This document shows positions 46,443 to 58,672 of a stretch of DNA of 64,000 nucleotides, piece by piece. The DNA is from Hofstenia miamia (lineage: Eukaryota; Xenacoelomorpha; Acoela). Under the pieces are notes generated by a model. It did no database searches. It was not told the origin of the DNA and worked only from the letters and a program-made list of their open reading frames with translations. The stretch is taken from contig SCFE01000118.1 in NCBI GenBank assembly GCA_004352715.1, positions 215,647-279,646 of the forward strand. The letters run 5' to 3'. Positions within the stretch are counted from its first letter, which is position 1, and every line of letters begins with the position of its first letter. Position numbers and translations under genes: made by a program.

Positions 46443-47055
46443 TTAAGTAATTTTTTTCAACAGTTCAAGAATGATGCCTGCTTAAATATGAAGTTATGTA
46501 AAAGGAGAAACTGTAACAGAATAGACGATTTTATGAAAAAAATATTCAATTTTAGATTAAAGTTTATTCTAAATTAAGCCATAAGCAGTTTCAATTCTTA
46601 TTTTAAATTTGCTCTATTATCCATGATGAACATTTTAAGGTTTCTACATTACATTACCGTTTTTCGCACAGAGCGGTTTTAGGTAGCATTATTATTTCTA
46701 TATATCTAATATCTATGTGAATTTTATGAACGGTATTTTAACAATCCCTACAAAACAATTTCTCTGTGATCATTGTTGCAAGAGATGTTATGAAAATAGG
46801 CACGATTTGTCCCCACTCGACTAATTAGTCTAGTTGGAACTATTTATTGAATATGTCGATGTTGCATTTTGAGGTCGTGGTTTTACCACATAGTATATTT
46901 TTAATTCTTTATTCTCTTGTGGATGAATATTTATATTCAAAACATTGTATAAAAATGTTTTTTTCTAATTTCAAAATACAATTCTTAAAAAATGGCAATT
47001 ATTGATCCGGAATAGTTTTGGAACTGTATTGCACTGCTGTGGTTACGACAACTAC

Positions 47056-47375
47056 CTAACATTTAAGGTGATTAGGATACTCCGATGACTTTTGTCGTAC
47101 ATTTCTTGTGATTTGGACATTGATCGCGCTGTGATTTTCTCTGTGGCTGGATATTCGTTGTGATGTTTCTCTTTTGTGGATGCTAAACTGTGAATTATAA
47201 AGCGGATTTAGCACCGGCTTTCTTCGTAGTTCCAACAGTCTGCATCTTAATATCTTTGAAAAGGCGTTTCTGAATGTCTTATTAAACGCTGAGTAAATAA
47301 TTGGATTTATTCCACTGTTGAAGTAGCCAAGCCACTGAAAACATAGATTTACGGTTGGTGAGAGTTGGCCGAAAC
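47056..47375 (-). CDS. Last exon of an aminergic-type G-protein-coupled receptor (partial gene)
   Basis: On the minus strand, the acceptor AATTTAG| at 47376 is followed (phase 1) by transmembrane helix 7: [20 protein letters not shown] then [20 protein letters not shown]. This has the NPxxY motif, a helix-8 FNKTFR segment and a cysteine that could be palmitoylated. A basic cytoplasmic tail of about 70 residues ends at TAG 47056-47058. WLGYFNS-INPIIY is the pattern of biogenic-amine receptors (serotonin, octopamine, dopamine class). Helices 1-6 are not in view and must lie at higher coordinates or outside the window. Confidence 0.85.
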
Positions 47376-48235
47376 CTAAATTATTCATTCATTAGTTTTC
47401 AATATTCAACATTATGCTATTGTAGGCGATTCATTTTTCAATCACCATTAGGCTATAAGAAGTGCTTTAATTCTTTCTGGGTTATATAGGGTTGGTATGT
47501 TTAGAATAAACTGTTTAAACTATTGATTTTGGAGATCGTTAATTTTTCACAATACGCGGTCCATTTTCAGAAAACGTTGGCAGGTACGTGTCTCCTAAAG
47601 AAAGAGAAAGCATCCGCCTGGTATTCCTATACAGGCAACTCAACAATCAACTTCTTTCACGAATAAACATTTTCAGTTAACATTTTTTTACATCGTTAAA
47701 TTTTGGTTATCTCTATATTGTTCAAAGAAATTAGAGCATAAAAGCGTTTTTCCGAAAAATACATAAAACTTCCAACACTGCGGTCATATAAGTCATACTG
47801 TGCATAACTTCCAAGTTAACACATATTTAGCTATTTTTGGTAATAGAATAATTTTTTATTTTGGAATTTAACTAGTTCAATGAATTTTTCGTCATATTTT
47901 GTTGCCTGTGACATCTTGCAAGCTGGAAATTAGCAAATTTGAATTTATCGTGGAAAATATCTCATATATTTGTCTGTATGTATGATTTTTTTACAATTTA
48001 TTTAACAACCATTATTTTTACTGCTAAGAGCTTTCAATAACTAATTTACAAAGGATGTTACCATCGTTAACTCACTCACCTATCAATGTATTCTTGCAAT
48101 TAGTCAGTTCACTCGTGGTTTCATTACTATACATAGAAATTATTCCTCTTTACTGAAAATACTAGACATCTACGAGTTATCCACTTTGACAATAAAATCA
48201 GGCATTTGCCTGTTTATTATACAGTTTATTAGATT
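47376..48235. other. Upstream of receptor exon, no exon recognised
   Basis: I looked on the minus strand for a transmembrane helix 6 exon (CWLPFF type) and found none. This is probably intron of the receptor gene, ending at the LINE insertion. Confidence 0.5.
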
Positions 48236-48241
48236 TCAGTT

Positions 48242-48975
48242 ATGCCTTCAATTTCGCTGTCCGACCTCAAAAAATTGAGCGATGCCCAGTTTACCTCGGC
48301 TGTTGGTGGTCTGAAGAAAGACGCCATCCTTTCGCTGCTGCGCCAAGCTGTCACTTCTCTCTCTACCTCGCTTCCGTTCTCCAATGATGGTCCTCGTGTC
48401 ATATCATCCTTGTCTGAATCCCTCACAAAACTTTCCTCCAACGTTTCCTCACTACTATCTCAAATGCTGCTGCCTCACGTACCATCACCAACCGTCCTGA
48501 TCATCCTGCCTCACGTTCTGCTCCTACTGCCGCTCCATCGCCTGCATTGCCACGTGCCCCTGAACAGTCTGGTCCACTGTCTACTCATCGCAATCATCGC
48601 CCACGTCATATCCTTGGCACTAGTTCGTCTTTCCAACTGCCTGCTGTTTCGATTAGTTCTCTTCCTCGGCCTCCTTGTAAAGCTCATATCTACATTGGCC
48701 GTCTTGCTAATTCTGCTTCTGCTTCTGATGTTCCTGATCACCTCCGTGGCTCCTCACTCCAATTTGATGACGTTCTTCCCATTGGACCAGGTAAGGATTC
48801 TCCATTCGCCTCCTTCCACATTGTCTGTAATCAAGAGTCTCATCTTGCTCTCATGGATCCTGAAGTGTGGTCAGATGGCCTCTTGATCCGATACTACAGT
48901 CTCTCTGACGCAAATCTTTTGGTCTTCGTCCCCGCCGTCGTGAAGCTTCTGGTCGTGATTGACTACCTGCACCTC
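48242..48975 (+). pseudogene. CR1-like LINE ORF1
   Basis: Begins MPSISLSDLKKLSDAQFTSA in one frame. After a shift near 48470 it continues in another frame with a proline-rich linker and an RRM-like/Gag-like segment KAHIYIGRLANSASASDVPD, then FASFHIVCNQESHLALMDPE and VWSDGLLIRYYS. The ALMDPEVWxxG pattern is typical of LINE ORF1 RNA-binding regions. Pyrimidine-rich codon usage and high GC set it apart from the AT-rich flanks, which suggests a fairly recent insertion, although the frame is broken. Confidence 0.75.
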
Positions 48976-50230
48976 TAGATTGGATCTTACTCCTCATCCC
49001 AACTCTGGCTTATCTTTTTTGCTCGCCAATGCTCGCAGTCTTGTCTCATTAAACCGTCGTCTCAGTTTTTACAACTTCTTCCTGCAGTCTCCTGTTGACT
49101 TCATTTTCATTACTGAAACCTGGCTTGATCCTTCTCTTCGTGACAGTGTTGTTTTTCCTACCTCCACACTTAAAGTTCTCTGCCGTATGGATCGCTCTAG
49201 TGGTCGTCGTGGTGGTGTTCTTATTGCCTCACGTCGTTATAATCGTGACATCCACCCCCTCTCCTTTGAGTCTTTTTCCTTTGATTTCTGTTGCGGCTGT
49301 GCTGTCGTTCTCAGTGATCACATTGTTTCTCTTATCTGTGTTTACAACCCTCCTTCCAGCAGTCCTTTTCGTATTCCCCTTGCTCATTTTTCATCCATGC
49401 TTGAGTATCTTCATTATCAGCCTATCACTCTCTCTCGTCAACTTGGATTTCCCACTCCTCCCCATTTCCTCATCTGTGGTGACTTCAACCTTCCTAATGT
49501 TTGTTGGAATGCACTTGACTCTAATGACGCCTATGAATCCGCTGTCCTGGATCTTTTTGCTTCCTACTCTCTTGAACAGCTTGTATTTCCTCCTACGTTC
49601 TGCTCCTCTCTACTTGACTTGGTTTTGTGCTCTCACCCTGGTTGTATTTTTGACACCACTGTAGTCCTGTTTCAGTTAATCTGTCTGATCACTAATTTGT
49701 TCGCTTCAACCTGTCTGTCAATTCTATTACCCCATCTGCTTGTCCTGCTGCTCCTCAATATGCTCGATCTAACAGTGACTTTGTTTCTCTTAATGCTGCT
49801 CTCTCCTCCTAATTCCCCATTTTTAATGACTATTTCTCTGCTGATGACTGGTACACCTTCCTTCACCAAGTTATTTCATCCTTTGTTGCCCGTCGTCGGA
49901 AAAAAGCGTATTTCTCTCCCTTTCTACTTCTCATCCCTTACTGTACACTCTTTGAATAAACTTGAATCTTTCAAACGCCGTTGCGGCCCTTCTGATTCTT
50001 CGAAGCTCTCTTCTCTCACGGAAGACGCCATCAAATTCATGTAACTCGACAAAATCTCTCTGCTGCCCAGCTTCTCATCTGGATCTCTTCACGACTCTTA
50101 CTCTTTCTTGCGTTCCTTGCATTCCAAACCTGATCTCCCCAGCTTGAATTGGAACCATCTTTCTGCACACTCGGATCTGGAAAAGGCTGATCTTTTCAAT
50201 GCCTATTTTGCCTCGAATTTCTCGGATCCT
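48959..50230 (+). pseudogene. CR1-like LINE ORF2, AP endonuclease and linker, truncated
   Basis: The endonuclease (EEP) domain is clear: LLANARSLVSLNRR, FIFITETWLDPSLRDS (catalytic E), VYNPPSSS, and HFLICGDFNLPNVCWN (catalytic GDFN). A C-terminal stretch LEQLVFPPTF and LLDLVLC follows. Frameshifts begin near 49660. A linker typical of LINEs (SEKANLFNxFFASxF type; here LEKADLFNAYFASNF near 50186) ends just before the RT would begin, where opposite-strand R2-like sequence starts at about 50220-50240. The element lacks its reverse transcriptase here. Confidence 0.88.
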
Positions 50231-50239
50231 GTCTCGCTT

Positions 50240-51245
50240 GCCTTCTCCAATGTCTCCATTTGCTTCTGCAACATCTTCCTTGAACTAGCATACATCTTCA
50301 GGTCGTCCATGTACCACAGGTGACTTACTGCTCTACCATTCTTCTCCATCTTATACCCTATGCCTGTCTCCTTTAACTTTTCCTGTGATGGGGATTCAGC
50401 TAACTACAAACAATATTGGTCGCCTAATCCTCAACCTGTGTCCGTGTATCTCAGTCTGCCAATTTCCCATCTCCCTCTCTGGAAATTCAATCAATTTCCG
50501 TGAAACTCCATTGGCCTCTAACGTCCTCAATACCCACCTATGTGATATGCTATCATATGCCTTCCTGTAGTCTATCCATGCTATTGCTAAGTTTGTCTTC
50601 CTTCTTCTACAATTCTCCACCACTGCCTGGTCTATCAAAAACTGATCTTTGCATCCTCTTGTCTTTGTCCTACATCCCTTTTGATCCTCTGGTATCAACC
50701 TGTTCTGTTCTAAGTAACATGCCAGCCCACTTGAAATCACAGAAGTTAGCAATTTCCACGTTGTTGGCAGACATGTTATTGGTCTGAAGTTGCATGCTTC
50801 ACTACCTTTCTTTGGGTCCTTCTGTATCAGAAATGTACTTCCCACTACCATCCACTCTGGACACCCACTCACCACGCACTCCTCCAATGCTTCTGCTAGT
50901 CTCTCATGAACACTTGTGAACTTCTTCNAATTCTCCACCACTGCCTGGTCTATCAAAAACTGATCTTTGCATCCTCTTGTCTTTGTCCTACATCCCTTCT
51001 GCTCCTCTGGTATCAACCTGGCCTGTTCTAAGAAACATGCAAGCCTACTTGAAATCACAGAAGTTAGCAATTTCCACGTTGTTGGCAGACATGTTATTGG
51101 TCTGAAGTTGCATGCTTCACTACCTTTCTTTGGGTCCTTCTGTATCAGAAATGTACTTCCCACTACCATCCACNTGATTTTCCCACTACCATCCATTCTG
51201 GACATCCACTCACCACGCACTCCTCCAAAGCTTCTGCTAGTCTCT
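50240..51245 (-). pseudogene. R2/NeSL-type retrotransposon reverse transcriptase fragment
   Basis: Minus-strand RT motifs: STFLIQKDPKKGSEACNFRP then ITCLPTTWKLLTSVIS; QKGCRTKTRGCKDQFLIDQA; AWIDYRKAYDSISHRWVL (the first catalytic D region); and, after a frame break, AVSHLWYMDDLKMYASSRKM (YxDD box) at about 50270-50330. The PKKG-NFRPITCLPTTWK pattern is of the R2-like class. Part of the sequence appears two to three times across single Ns at 50929 and 51174. It abuts an (ATT)n tract at 51248-51297. Confidence 0.85.
50609..51245. repeat. About 320-bp duplication of RT sequence around single Ns
   Basis: The block 50609-50928 recurs at 50930-51245 with a small number of differences, for example TGTTCTGTTCTAAGTAACAT against TGGCCTGTTCTAAGAAACAT. 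A third fragment begins after the N at 51174. This could be two haplotypes or two element copies wrongly joined. Confidence 0.75.
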
Positions 51246-51247
51246 CA

Positions 51248-51297
51248 ATTATTATTATTATTATTATTATTTTTATTATTGTTATTATTATTTTATC
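51248..51297. repeat. (ATT)n microsatellite
   Basis: A run of ATT/TTA units with a few interruptions at the edge of the RT fragment. Confidence 0.9.
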
Positions 51298-52783
51298 ATT
51301 TGATGAAGGGCGATCAATGCTGTTTGATAGAGGTATGTATAAGCTTAATATTATTAGGATATATTTCATAAAATTAATTGTAGTAGCACAAGCAAAGTTA
51401 TTCAAATTGAGGTCCTCCACTGAGTAAAATGTTAGGAAATGTATACACTTTATTAAGCAAACGCCATGATCTTTAGAAGAATGACGATCATTTCATGCAG
51501 CAATAATAAACTGGGAATTTGGTAGTAATTTGTCAGAGAAAGATTCTTGAAGCCAGGCTTTAGTTATACATAAAACTGACGAATTAAGAACAGTAGCATA
51601 GAACAAAGCCAAACGTTATTGAGGCTTTATCTTGCTTTAAATATTTAAATACAGAATCGAACATTTATGTTTACATGTAAAACGTAATGAACTAGTTGAA
51701 GCAATATCAGAACATTGGGACAGTGAAAAGTATTTTTTATGGATCTAGTCAAAAGGAAGCCACAATATGTCCATGAAAAAGCTTTAGAATTCGGATTTGT
51801 AGTTTAGACTTTGGAATACCATCAATATTGATAATTTCATATAGTTTTTTCCATAATTTTTTCGATTTAGGATTTTGTTTTTTAACGCATCAATGCGCTT
51901 ACAAAATATGAAAATCAAAAGCTTTGCACTTAAAACATGTTGTCTACTCTCTTCATAATTGAATGAGCTCTTGTTAGAAAATATTGAATTAAATTTCTGC
52001 ATGTTTTATATTTTAATTAATATTAAATGTTGCAAATCAATAAGGTCTGATATAATCACGTACTGTTGCTTTGCAGTACTACAAACAAAATTCTATTCAA
52101 ATATTCAAAATAAAGAACATAACAAATTTATTCCACTTCTGAAACCTCTAACTATGGGCTCAGCTAGCTGAGGATGATGCAAATCGCAATATTGTTTGTC
52201 AGGAGGCAGCAATAATGCACTTTAGTAGATGTTGTGATACATTCATTTGAATTTCTACTCATTTTCTAAATTTGCGATGAAGTAATTAATAAATCTTTCT
52301 TTTTAAATTTTTTCAAAATTAAAATTAAATAATTTATTTGTATTTTCACAGTAAATTCTTATTTGTTCTATTCTAAACGAAATATTAGCATTAATGTAGC
52401 CTAATTTGCCTTTGAAGGTACTTTCATATTAATTCTAAAATACTGATTTTTCAATTTGGAAGTCGACATTACATTTTGTATTTCTAATCTTCATGTATTT
52501 CTATTTCTCTGATTGAGAATAGTACTCACGTCTGATAACTTATTTTTACTCAATACCATAGAATAGAATATAATAGAATTTTTTAAGTGTAGTACATTGG
52601 CAAAATTGAACACCTCAACAAAAGCTGCTAATACTACACTTAATGCGTCAATAATATCATGAAATAAAAAAACAATAGAACAACAAGAAAATATAGATGC
52701 AGAATTTACAGTTTACAAAATTTATTACTGATTATTTTTACTAATGGTGTTTTTTAAAACATTGAAATCCTTTCCATGACATA
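51298..52783. other. No gene seen
   Basis: AT-rich. The small open frames on both strands (for example 51784-52002) have no recognisable content. Confidence 0.5.
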
Positions 52784-52785
52784 TA

Positions 52786-54179
52786 GTTGGCTGCAAAAAA
52801 AATGAGACTGAACACCTATTTTTTCACACTTTGTGGAAACGTATTGAGACGTTTTAGAGGAAAACTATAAAAATAAAAGATAATGAGAATAAAGTTAATT
52901 AATTAAACTGGTACTTCGTAATTATTTGAAAACACTTACCAAAAAAATTGTTTTGCTTTGCAAAGTTTCTACTTGATTTCTTCAGAATTGAAACATTGGA
53001 ACAGCTTGAAAACGCCTTTGCAAAATCGCAAATTTCTAGATCAACTTATTTTCGAAAGCTGAAAAAAATTGGACAAGGAGAATCTCTCAAAAGAAGAAAA
53101 GGAAGTGGACGCCCTTGAAGAATTATTGGAAAACTCATTCAGAAAACAGTCGCAATTGCTCTCAAAAATCCCTATATTTCTGCGAAAAAATTGCAAACCA
53201 ACTTCAAACTGAAGCCAACATCTCTGTGCATGAAACCACAGTTCAGAGAACACTGAAAAAAAGTGGAGTTACAAAAATTGGCAGAACATCGAGAAAAAAG
53301 ATTAAAGTTCGTGAAAGATTGGAAAGACTACACTTTTGAAGATGTTTGGATTACTGATGAGTGCGTATTTCAACTANNNNNNNNNNNNNNNNNNNNNNNN
53401 NNNNNNNNNNNNNNNNNNNNNNNNNNNNNNNNNNNNNNNNNNNNNNNNNNNNNNNNNNNNNNNNNNNNNNNNNNNNNNNNNNNNNNNNNNNNNNNNNNNN
53501 NNNNNNNNNNNNNNNNNNNNNNNNNNNNNNNNNNNNNNACAGAAACAAAGTACAAGTGTGGTCGTCAAAGAAATGTCCAAGACCAACAAAAGCGGTTCCA
53601 ATGTTCGACCAAAAAATTATGGTTTGGGGAGCACTTTCCTATCATGGGTTTTATTTGAAAATTTTAGACGGAAAAGCCACAATCGACAGTCAAAGATATT
53701 GCCAAATTATAGCTGAATTTATGCCTTATGCTGATGCTTTATATGATGATGGATTGATACTCCAACAGAATGGAGCAACCCCGCACACGTCAGCAAAGAC
53801 AAAAAATTGGTTTTCTAAAAATAATATCCAGTTTTTGCAATGGCCACCAAGTTCTGCTGATCTTTCTCTATTCGAAAACATGTGACAGATATTGAAAAAT
53901 GACGTTGAGAAGAAAAATCCGAAAAATATATCCGATTTAAAAGAAAAATTCCAAGAAAGTCAACACATTTTGACATCTGAAATGAAGTCCAATTTAATGA
54001 AATCAGTTTCAGTTAGTTTGGATGAAGTTATTTCTACAGGAGGAAAACAAATTAGACTTTGATGCTTTTTACTTATAGTCCTTTAATGTATCTTTAAAAT
54101 CTTACCTTTCTTGAGTTGTTACGTTCAGTAGTTCAAAAGTAATATGTCTTTTTTCTAGACTCATTTTTTTGCAGCCAAC
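52786..54179 (+). mobile_element. Tc1/mariner-type transposon, full length, inactive
   Basis: Terminal inverted repeats start GTTGGCTGCAAAAAAA at 52786, mirrored by TTTTTTTGCAGCCAAC ending at 54179, with TA target duplications on both sides (52784-52785, 54180-54181). Length is 1394 bp including a 162-base gap, the size of a typical Tc1-like element. It encodes a plus-strand transposase remnant. Confidence 0.92.
52985..54062 (+). pseudogene. Tc1/mariner transposase, broken
   Basis: The N-terminal helix-turn-helix region reads TLEQLENAFAKSQISRSTYF then RKLKKIGQGES and GSGRP before a TGA. The next parts lie in shifted frames. The first catalytic aspartate is in VWITDECVF (about 53340-53370). 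After the gap come FDQKIMVWGALSYHGFYLKI and LILQQNGATPHTSAKTKNW, where the second catalytic aspartate (QQDGA in active relatives) is N. Then comes DLSLFENM with TGA where W is usual. It ends GGKQIRL and TGA at 54060-54062. Frameshifts, stops and the D-to-N change make it inactive. Confidence 0.9.
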
Positions 54180-54181
54180 TA

Positions 54182-55610
54182 TAGAACCTATTTTAGGTAT
54201 ATGTTAATTACGGGGTAGTCATTGATTTGACTTTTAAATTTCCTTCGACTTTTGATTTTTTTTATTTCCATTGGTTTAAAATGAGTTTTCAGGAAAATAT
54301 TTTTTAAACTTCACTTTTTTGAATTTAGAAGTCCTCGATTTATAAGTTGTATGCGCATACAATGGGAAATGTAGTTACTGTAAGGTAAACACTGATTTGA
54401 AATCTCCCAAAATTTTACTAAGGAAAAGTATCTTATGTAATGTGAAGCATTGTCATGATTAGAATATGAACTTTTGCCACTCCTATTTAAGAAATTATCA
54501 TTATGAATGTTTGCTGTCCCTTTAATTTGTGAGTTGGTTTTATTTATCAATGAGGGGTTTGTCATTAAATTAAGCATTGCACTATCTATAATGTAGCGAT
54601 ACAAAATTGCTAAATGTGAAATAGTTTTAGCTCCCATTGTCATTTTGTGTGCATCTATAAATTATTTTTCCTGATACATGGTGTTATGTGTTTAAAACAT
54701 TGTTGCAATAAAAACGTCTTAAGTTTGCCTAAATCCTAGAAATCAAAAATCATCACATTGGTTCAAAGAAATTGTCTAAAATTAATTTGCTCAATTTAGT
54801 TTTGCCAAAAATATACCGTCACTAGATTGCGTCCAATAGAATTGCTTCATTTCCACATGGGTGTCCCAATGTAGCCTCCTTGTCCCGACATTTACTACTT
54901 ATCACTTTTATATTTGGGAGTAACAGCTAATATTAAAATTGATGCAAGGGTATTTAGTTTCATGCAAAGATTGATGGCATAAAAATTAATAATGAATTTC
55001 GCGTAATCTTTTATAAACCATGCTGTTATTTCAGAAGGTCCACTTGATTTATTAGTTTTAGTTATTTATTGATAGAAGGACTTTGTATCAAGAATTTTAT
55101 AAATCCATAGATGCAATTGTCCCAATCTTTGCCTAGTCAATCTCCCTTTACTATTCAATAGTTCAGAAGTGTAGGCAGGACACCTCATTCCTGGTAAAGT
55201 GGGTGACTAAATGCGATCAAAGCATAAAAATGCATTAATTGCCAAAAATCGTTGGATTTGGGCAACCAAAATCAATCTTGAATACTTGGTGAAGAAGAAT
55301 ATTCCAACATGCGCTCTCTTGCATATGCCACATCCTTTTATTCCCTTTGATTTGGTAAACTTTATTTTGTTTTAGCAAATTCTTAGGTTATCAATTATCA
55401 TTTTGAAATGCCACTACCTTTAAAAACGAATTCATCTTAGTGGAAATCAGGGTAGAAAAAAATGTGTCACATATTTTGTTTTCCTGCAGAAACATATGAG
55501 TTTGTTTTGTATTCTGGGACTGTTGATTCCAATATACAATCTTTTAGTAATCTCAGAAATATCCAGAACTGCTTATGAAAAATGATACGCAATAACCTTA
55601 GAAGAGCTTA
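54182..55610. other. No gene seen
   Basis: AT-rich sequence. The minus-strand open frame at 54311-54643 (110 codons) has no recognised domain. Confidence 0.45.
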
Positions 55611-55614
55611 TGCT

Positions 55615-56800
55615 TAAAATATTCAGCCTGAACTTGGCTATATAATATTGTAATAATGTCCGCAATTACAATGGGATCACAAGGTATTGAATAATTATTT
55701 ATTTCCAAGTATTCCCCCGTACATTCTATGATATCCTGATATCTCAGAACCAGTTTAATGCAAAATTTTTATATGTTTTTAAGGTTTAATTTTAGAATTA
55801 TATTAAAAAACTATTTCATCTAGTTTAAAGCTAATCGGATTTGTAGTTTTTCATTAATTCATGATTTATTAAGTTCATTCACCCCTATTCAAGCAATGAT
55901 GTATATGTTTAACATATTCAGTCTAAACCCGTCAATATGATATTGAAATAATAGCCAGATCCTACAATTGAATCACTAGTTAGTGAATACTTCATGATTT
56001 CATATTATTTTTAAATACACTCTGTGATATCCTGCCAAAAAATATATATATTTTCTAAACCTCTTAAGATGTAAAATCATATTAGAAATTGATTCCACTC
56101 AGTTTTAATTCAACTAAATCAGTAGTTTTTAAAATTAAAGATTTTTTCAGCATTTCCTGCCTACATATTATCATCTTGCGCTTTTGGGGCCAACTCAAAC
56201 ATAATTGCAAGTCGAACATTTATATCATTTCTAAAAGTTGTCAGATGTAAAATTATATTGGAAAGTGATTCTACCTAGTTTGAAACCAAATCAATCCAAA
56301 GATTTTGAATAATTCACGCTTTATTTTTTCTACTACATTCAAGCAAAGATGTATCTGCTTAACATATTCAGCCTGAACCCGGCAATGCGATATTGAAATA
56401 ATAGCAATATCCTACATTTGAATGACTAGCTATTTAATAATTCAGTATTTCTTTACAAACATTCTATGATATCCTACCATTCTGCAACCAAATCAAACAC
56501 TAAGGCCAATACAAGATTTATAAATTTTCTAAAAGTTTCTAGATGTGGATATATAATAAGAAGTGATTCCAACTAGTTTGAAGCCAATATGATCAGTAAT
56601 TTTGAAATGTATATCCTACAGCTTTCCTATATTTTAGAAATTTTCATATAAAATGTCCTGCCTGAACATGGCAAATGATTTCAGATGAAAAACAGCAATA
56701 TATTTATATAAAAAGCTAAATTCTATGATAATAGTATTAATGAACTGCTATTTGATAAAGAACAAAGTATTCAGACTGAACCTGGCACCAAATAATGTTA
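55615..56800 (+). repeat. Diverged tandem repeats, unit about 300 bp
   Basis: A phrase like ATATTCAGCCTGAACCCGGC recurs near 55618, 55914, 56360 and 56768 (weaker near 56650). Between occurrences, shared pieces keep the same order: GATATTGAAATAATAGC, TTCTATGATATCCT, TTTCTAAAAGTT..AGATGTAAAAT, and GTGATTCYAMCTAGTTTGAA. The order is kept while identity is low, so this is an old tandem array. Confidence 0.7.
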
Positions 56801-58640
56801 GCACTACTGTTAGTGTAGCATCATCCAAGATAAATCAAAAATAAGCTGCAAATGTTGAGCAGAATGGAAATAAGATCAAAGAAACAATGATTAGAAATAT
56901 TGTATTTAGATCAATTAGATTAATTTAGATTTATTTGTATTATGCAACCAAGAAATAACATGTGTCAAAAAAGAGAGATTGGTATTGGTCAATAAAAAAA
57001 TGAGGGGGCAAAGTTGCTTCCATTATTTTGAGCTTACATCTTGGCAGATGAAAAGTTTAAATTTGAATTGACAGGTACTTTTCTGGATTTACTATAAATA
57101 GGAACTAAACATTGTAAGCAAAAAATAAAGAATTTTATTCGAAATTCTTATTTTGTTCTACCATAATGGTTTGAATATTTAATACTATGTCCAGCTAATC
57201 AAGTGGTGTTTAGTAGTGGTCTGGATCCATTACAAAGAAAGATTCAAGGGTCCCTGTGCCAGACTGCGAAAGTGCACATAGGTTAGGTGTAGAGGTTTTC
57301 TCTCGATTAGTCCACTAGCAATCACTTACTACATGTACTAAAATAATTAACTCTCAACAAATGGTTGGATGACTGAAACTTAGGAATTATACTAATATTA
57401 TTTTAGTACAAAATTAATGACTAATAAATGTCTGATAAAGTGACCATACATGTATTAAATTATAAATGTAAATTAGGAAGCTGCTTGAAACTAATATATT
57501 TAGGAATGCCAATATATTTTGGTAATGGCTACATGTAGTATTGAATGAGCAGCTAGTAACAAGTCAGGTTGTGAATAGATAAAACACTTTTACACAATAG
57601 AGCTTAAGTCAAATTGTGCCAAGTCGTGAGTATGCACTGAGCTAGGATAGGGTACACATAAGCTGTATCAATGAGCTGAGGTGTGGCACTCAACTGAATG
57701 GAACATCGAAGGAAGTTGTGAAACTGGATGTGGAGATCAGTTTCAGGCAGATAGATTACAACATGGCTTCATCACCAAAATAGTGAATGGTTAATTCTAG
57801 TTTACTTTACGTTAATGGAAACAACAGCCAAGCAGTATGTAATAGGTAAATCCCTACCCGCAGAAATATGACTCATGTTATACAGTAACAAGACATAAAT
57901 AGTGATAATGCCTGGTAGAGGATGTTACATGGCGACCATGACAGCCAAGAACAGCAACTCTTAAGAAGAAACATTTAGTGGAACTACCCACATACAATGA
58001 CAAGAGCTACAAGTGAAAGTGGAAAAAAGCATCAAACAGTTACATGGAAAAGCAGCTAGTCAATAGAGAGATTTATCTGAAACCAAACAGAAGCATTTTT
58101 GTGACATAATCCATCAAACTATCATGATTGGTCAAGATGAGAGAAAAAGATGAAGGAAACAAAGACTAAAATTATTAATATTGATTATAATGATTAAAAT
58201 GTAAATCATGATAGGATTGATTATTTTCACTTTGTAAATGTTTTGTGCAATTATATCTAAAATTATACTCGAAAGTATTTGACAAAACAAAAGATGGTCA
58301 AACAGCATAGTCAAATTAACGCTGACGTTGCGTAATCTTAGCAGAAATATTAAGCGAGGGAAAAACTGTAAACAAGAAAAATTAACAGGTACTAGTTGAG
58401 TATTTAGTTGTTTATTACTAAGTGCTATAAATATACTGAACATGATGTAATTAATGATGAGCAAATCTACTTTGGATTTATCTTCTTTTGTCAGGTTATT
58501 TTATATATTCTGATGGAAAGCTAAANTTAATTAATTGCACACTTGTTACAAAGGAGAGAAATCGGAAAAGTGTCAACTCCGCTTAAGGGTTAATCTAAGA
58601 AAAGTAATAGTTTTCTCTAAGTTACACAATCACAGCAGGT
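56801..58640. other. Probable 5' region of the Gypsy-like element; otherwise no gene
   Basis: No open frame of note. The string ACATGGCGACCATGACAG occurs at about 57927 and again at about 58653, shortly before the gag ORF. An LTR end (..TACA) followed by a primer-binding site beginning TGGCGACC would look like this, but the LTR start was not found. Confidence 0.4.
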
Positions 58641-58654
58641 TGGCATGATTCTAC

Positions 58655-58672
58655 ATGGCGACCATGACAGGC
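58655..58672 (+). promoter_or_regulatory. Candidate retroelement primer-binding site
   Basis: TGGCGACCATGACAGGCG follows CTACA about 170 bases before the first ATG of the gag-like ORF. TGG-starting sites complementary to a tRNA 3' end are usual just inside the 5' LTR. The matching tRNA was not determined. Confidence 0.35.

Noticed and set aside
48511-48741. Minus-strand frames within the LINE ORF1
   Set aside because: They are antisense shadows of a GC- and pyrimidine-rich coding sequence.
53100-53900. Alternative genetic code reading TGA as Trp (seen in the Tc1 transposase)
   Set aside because: The same ORF also has frameshifts and other stops, and the host ARNT exons do not use TGA internally.
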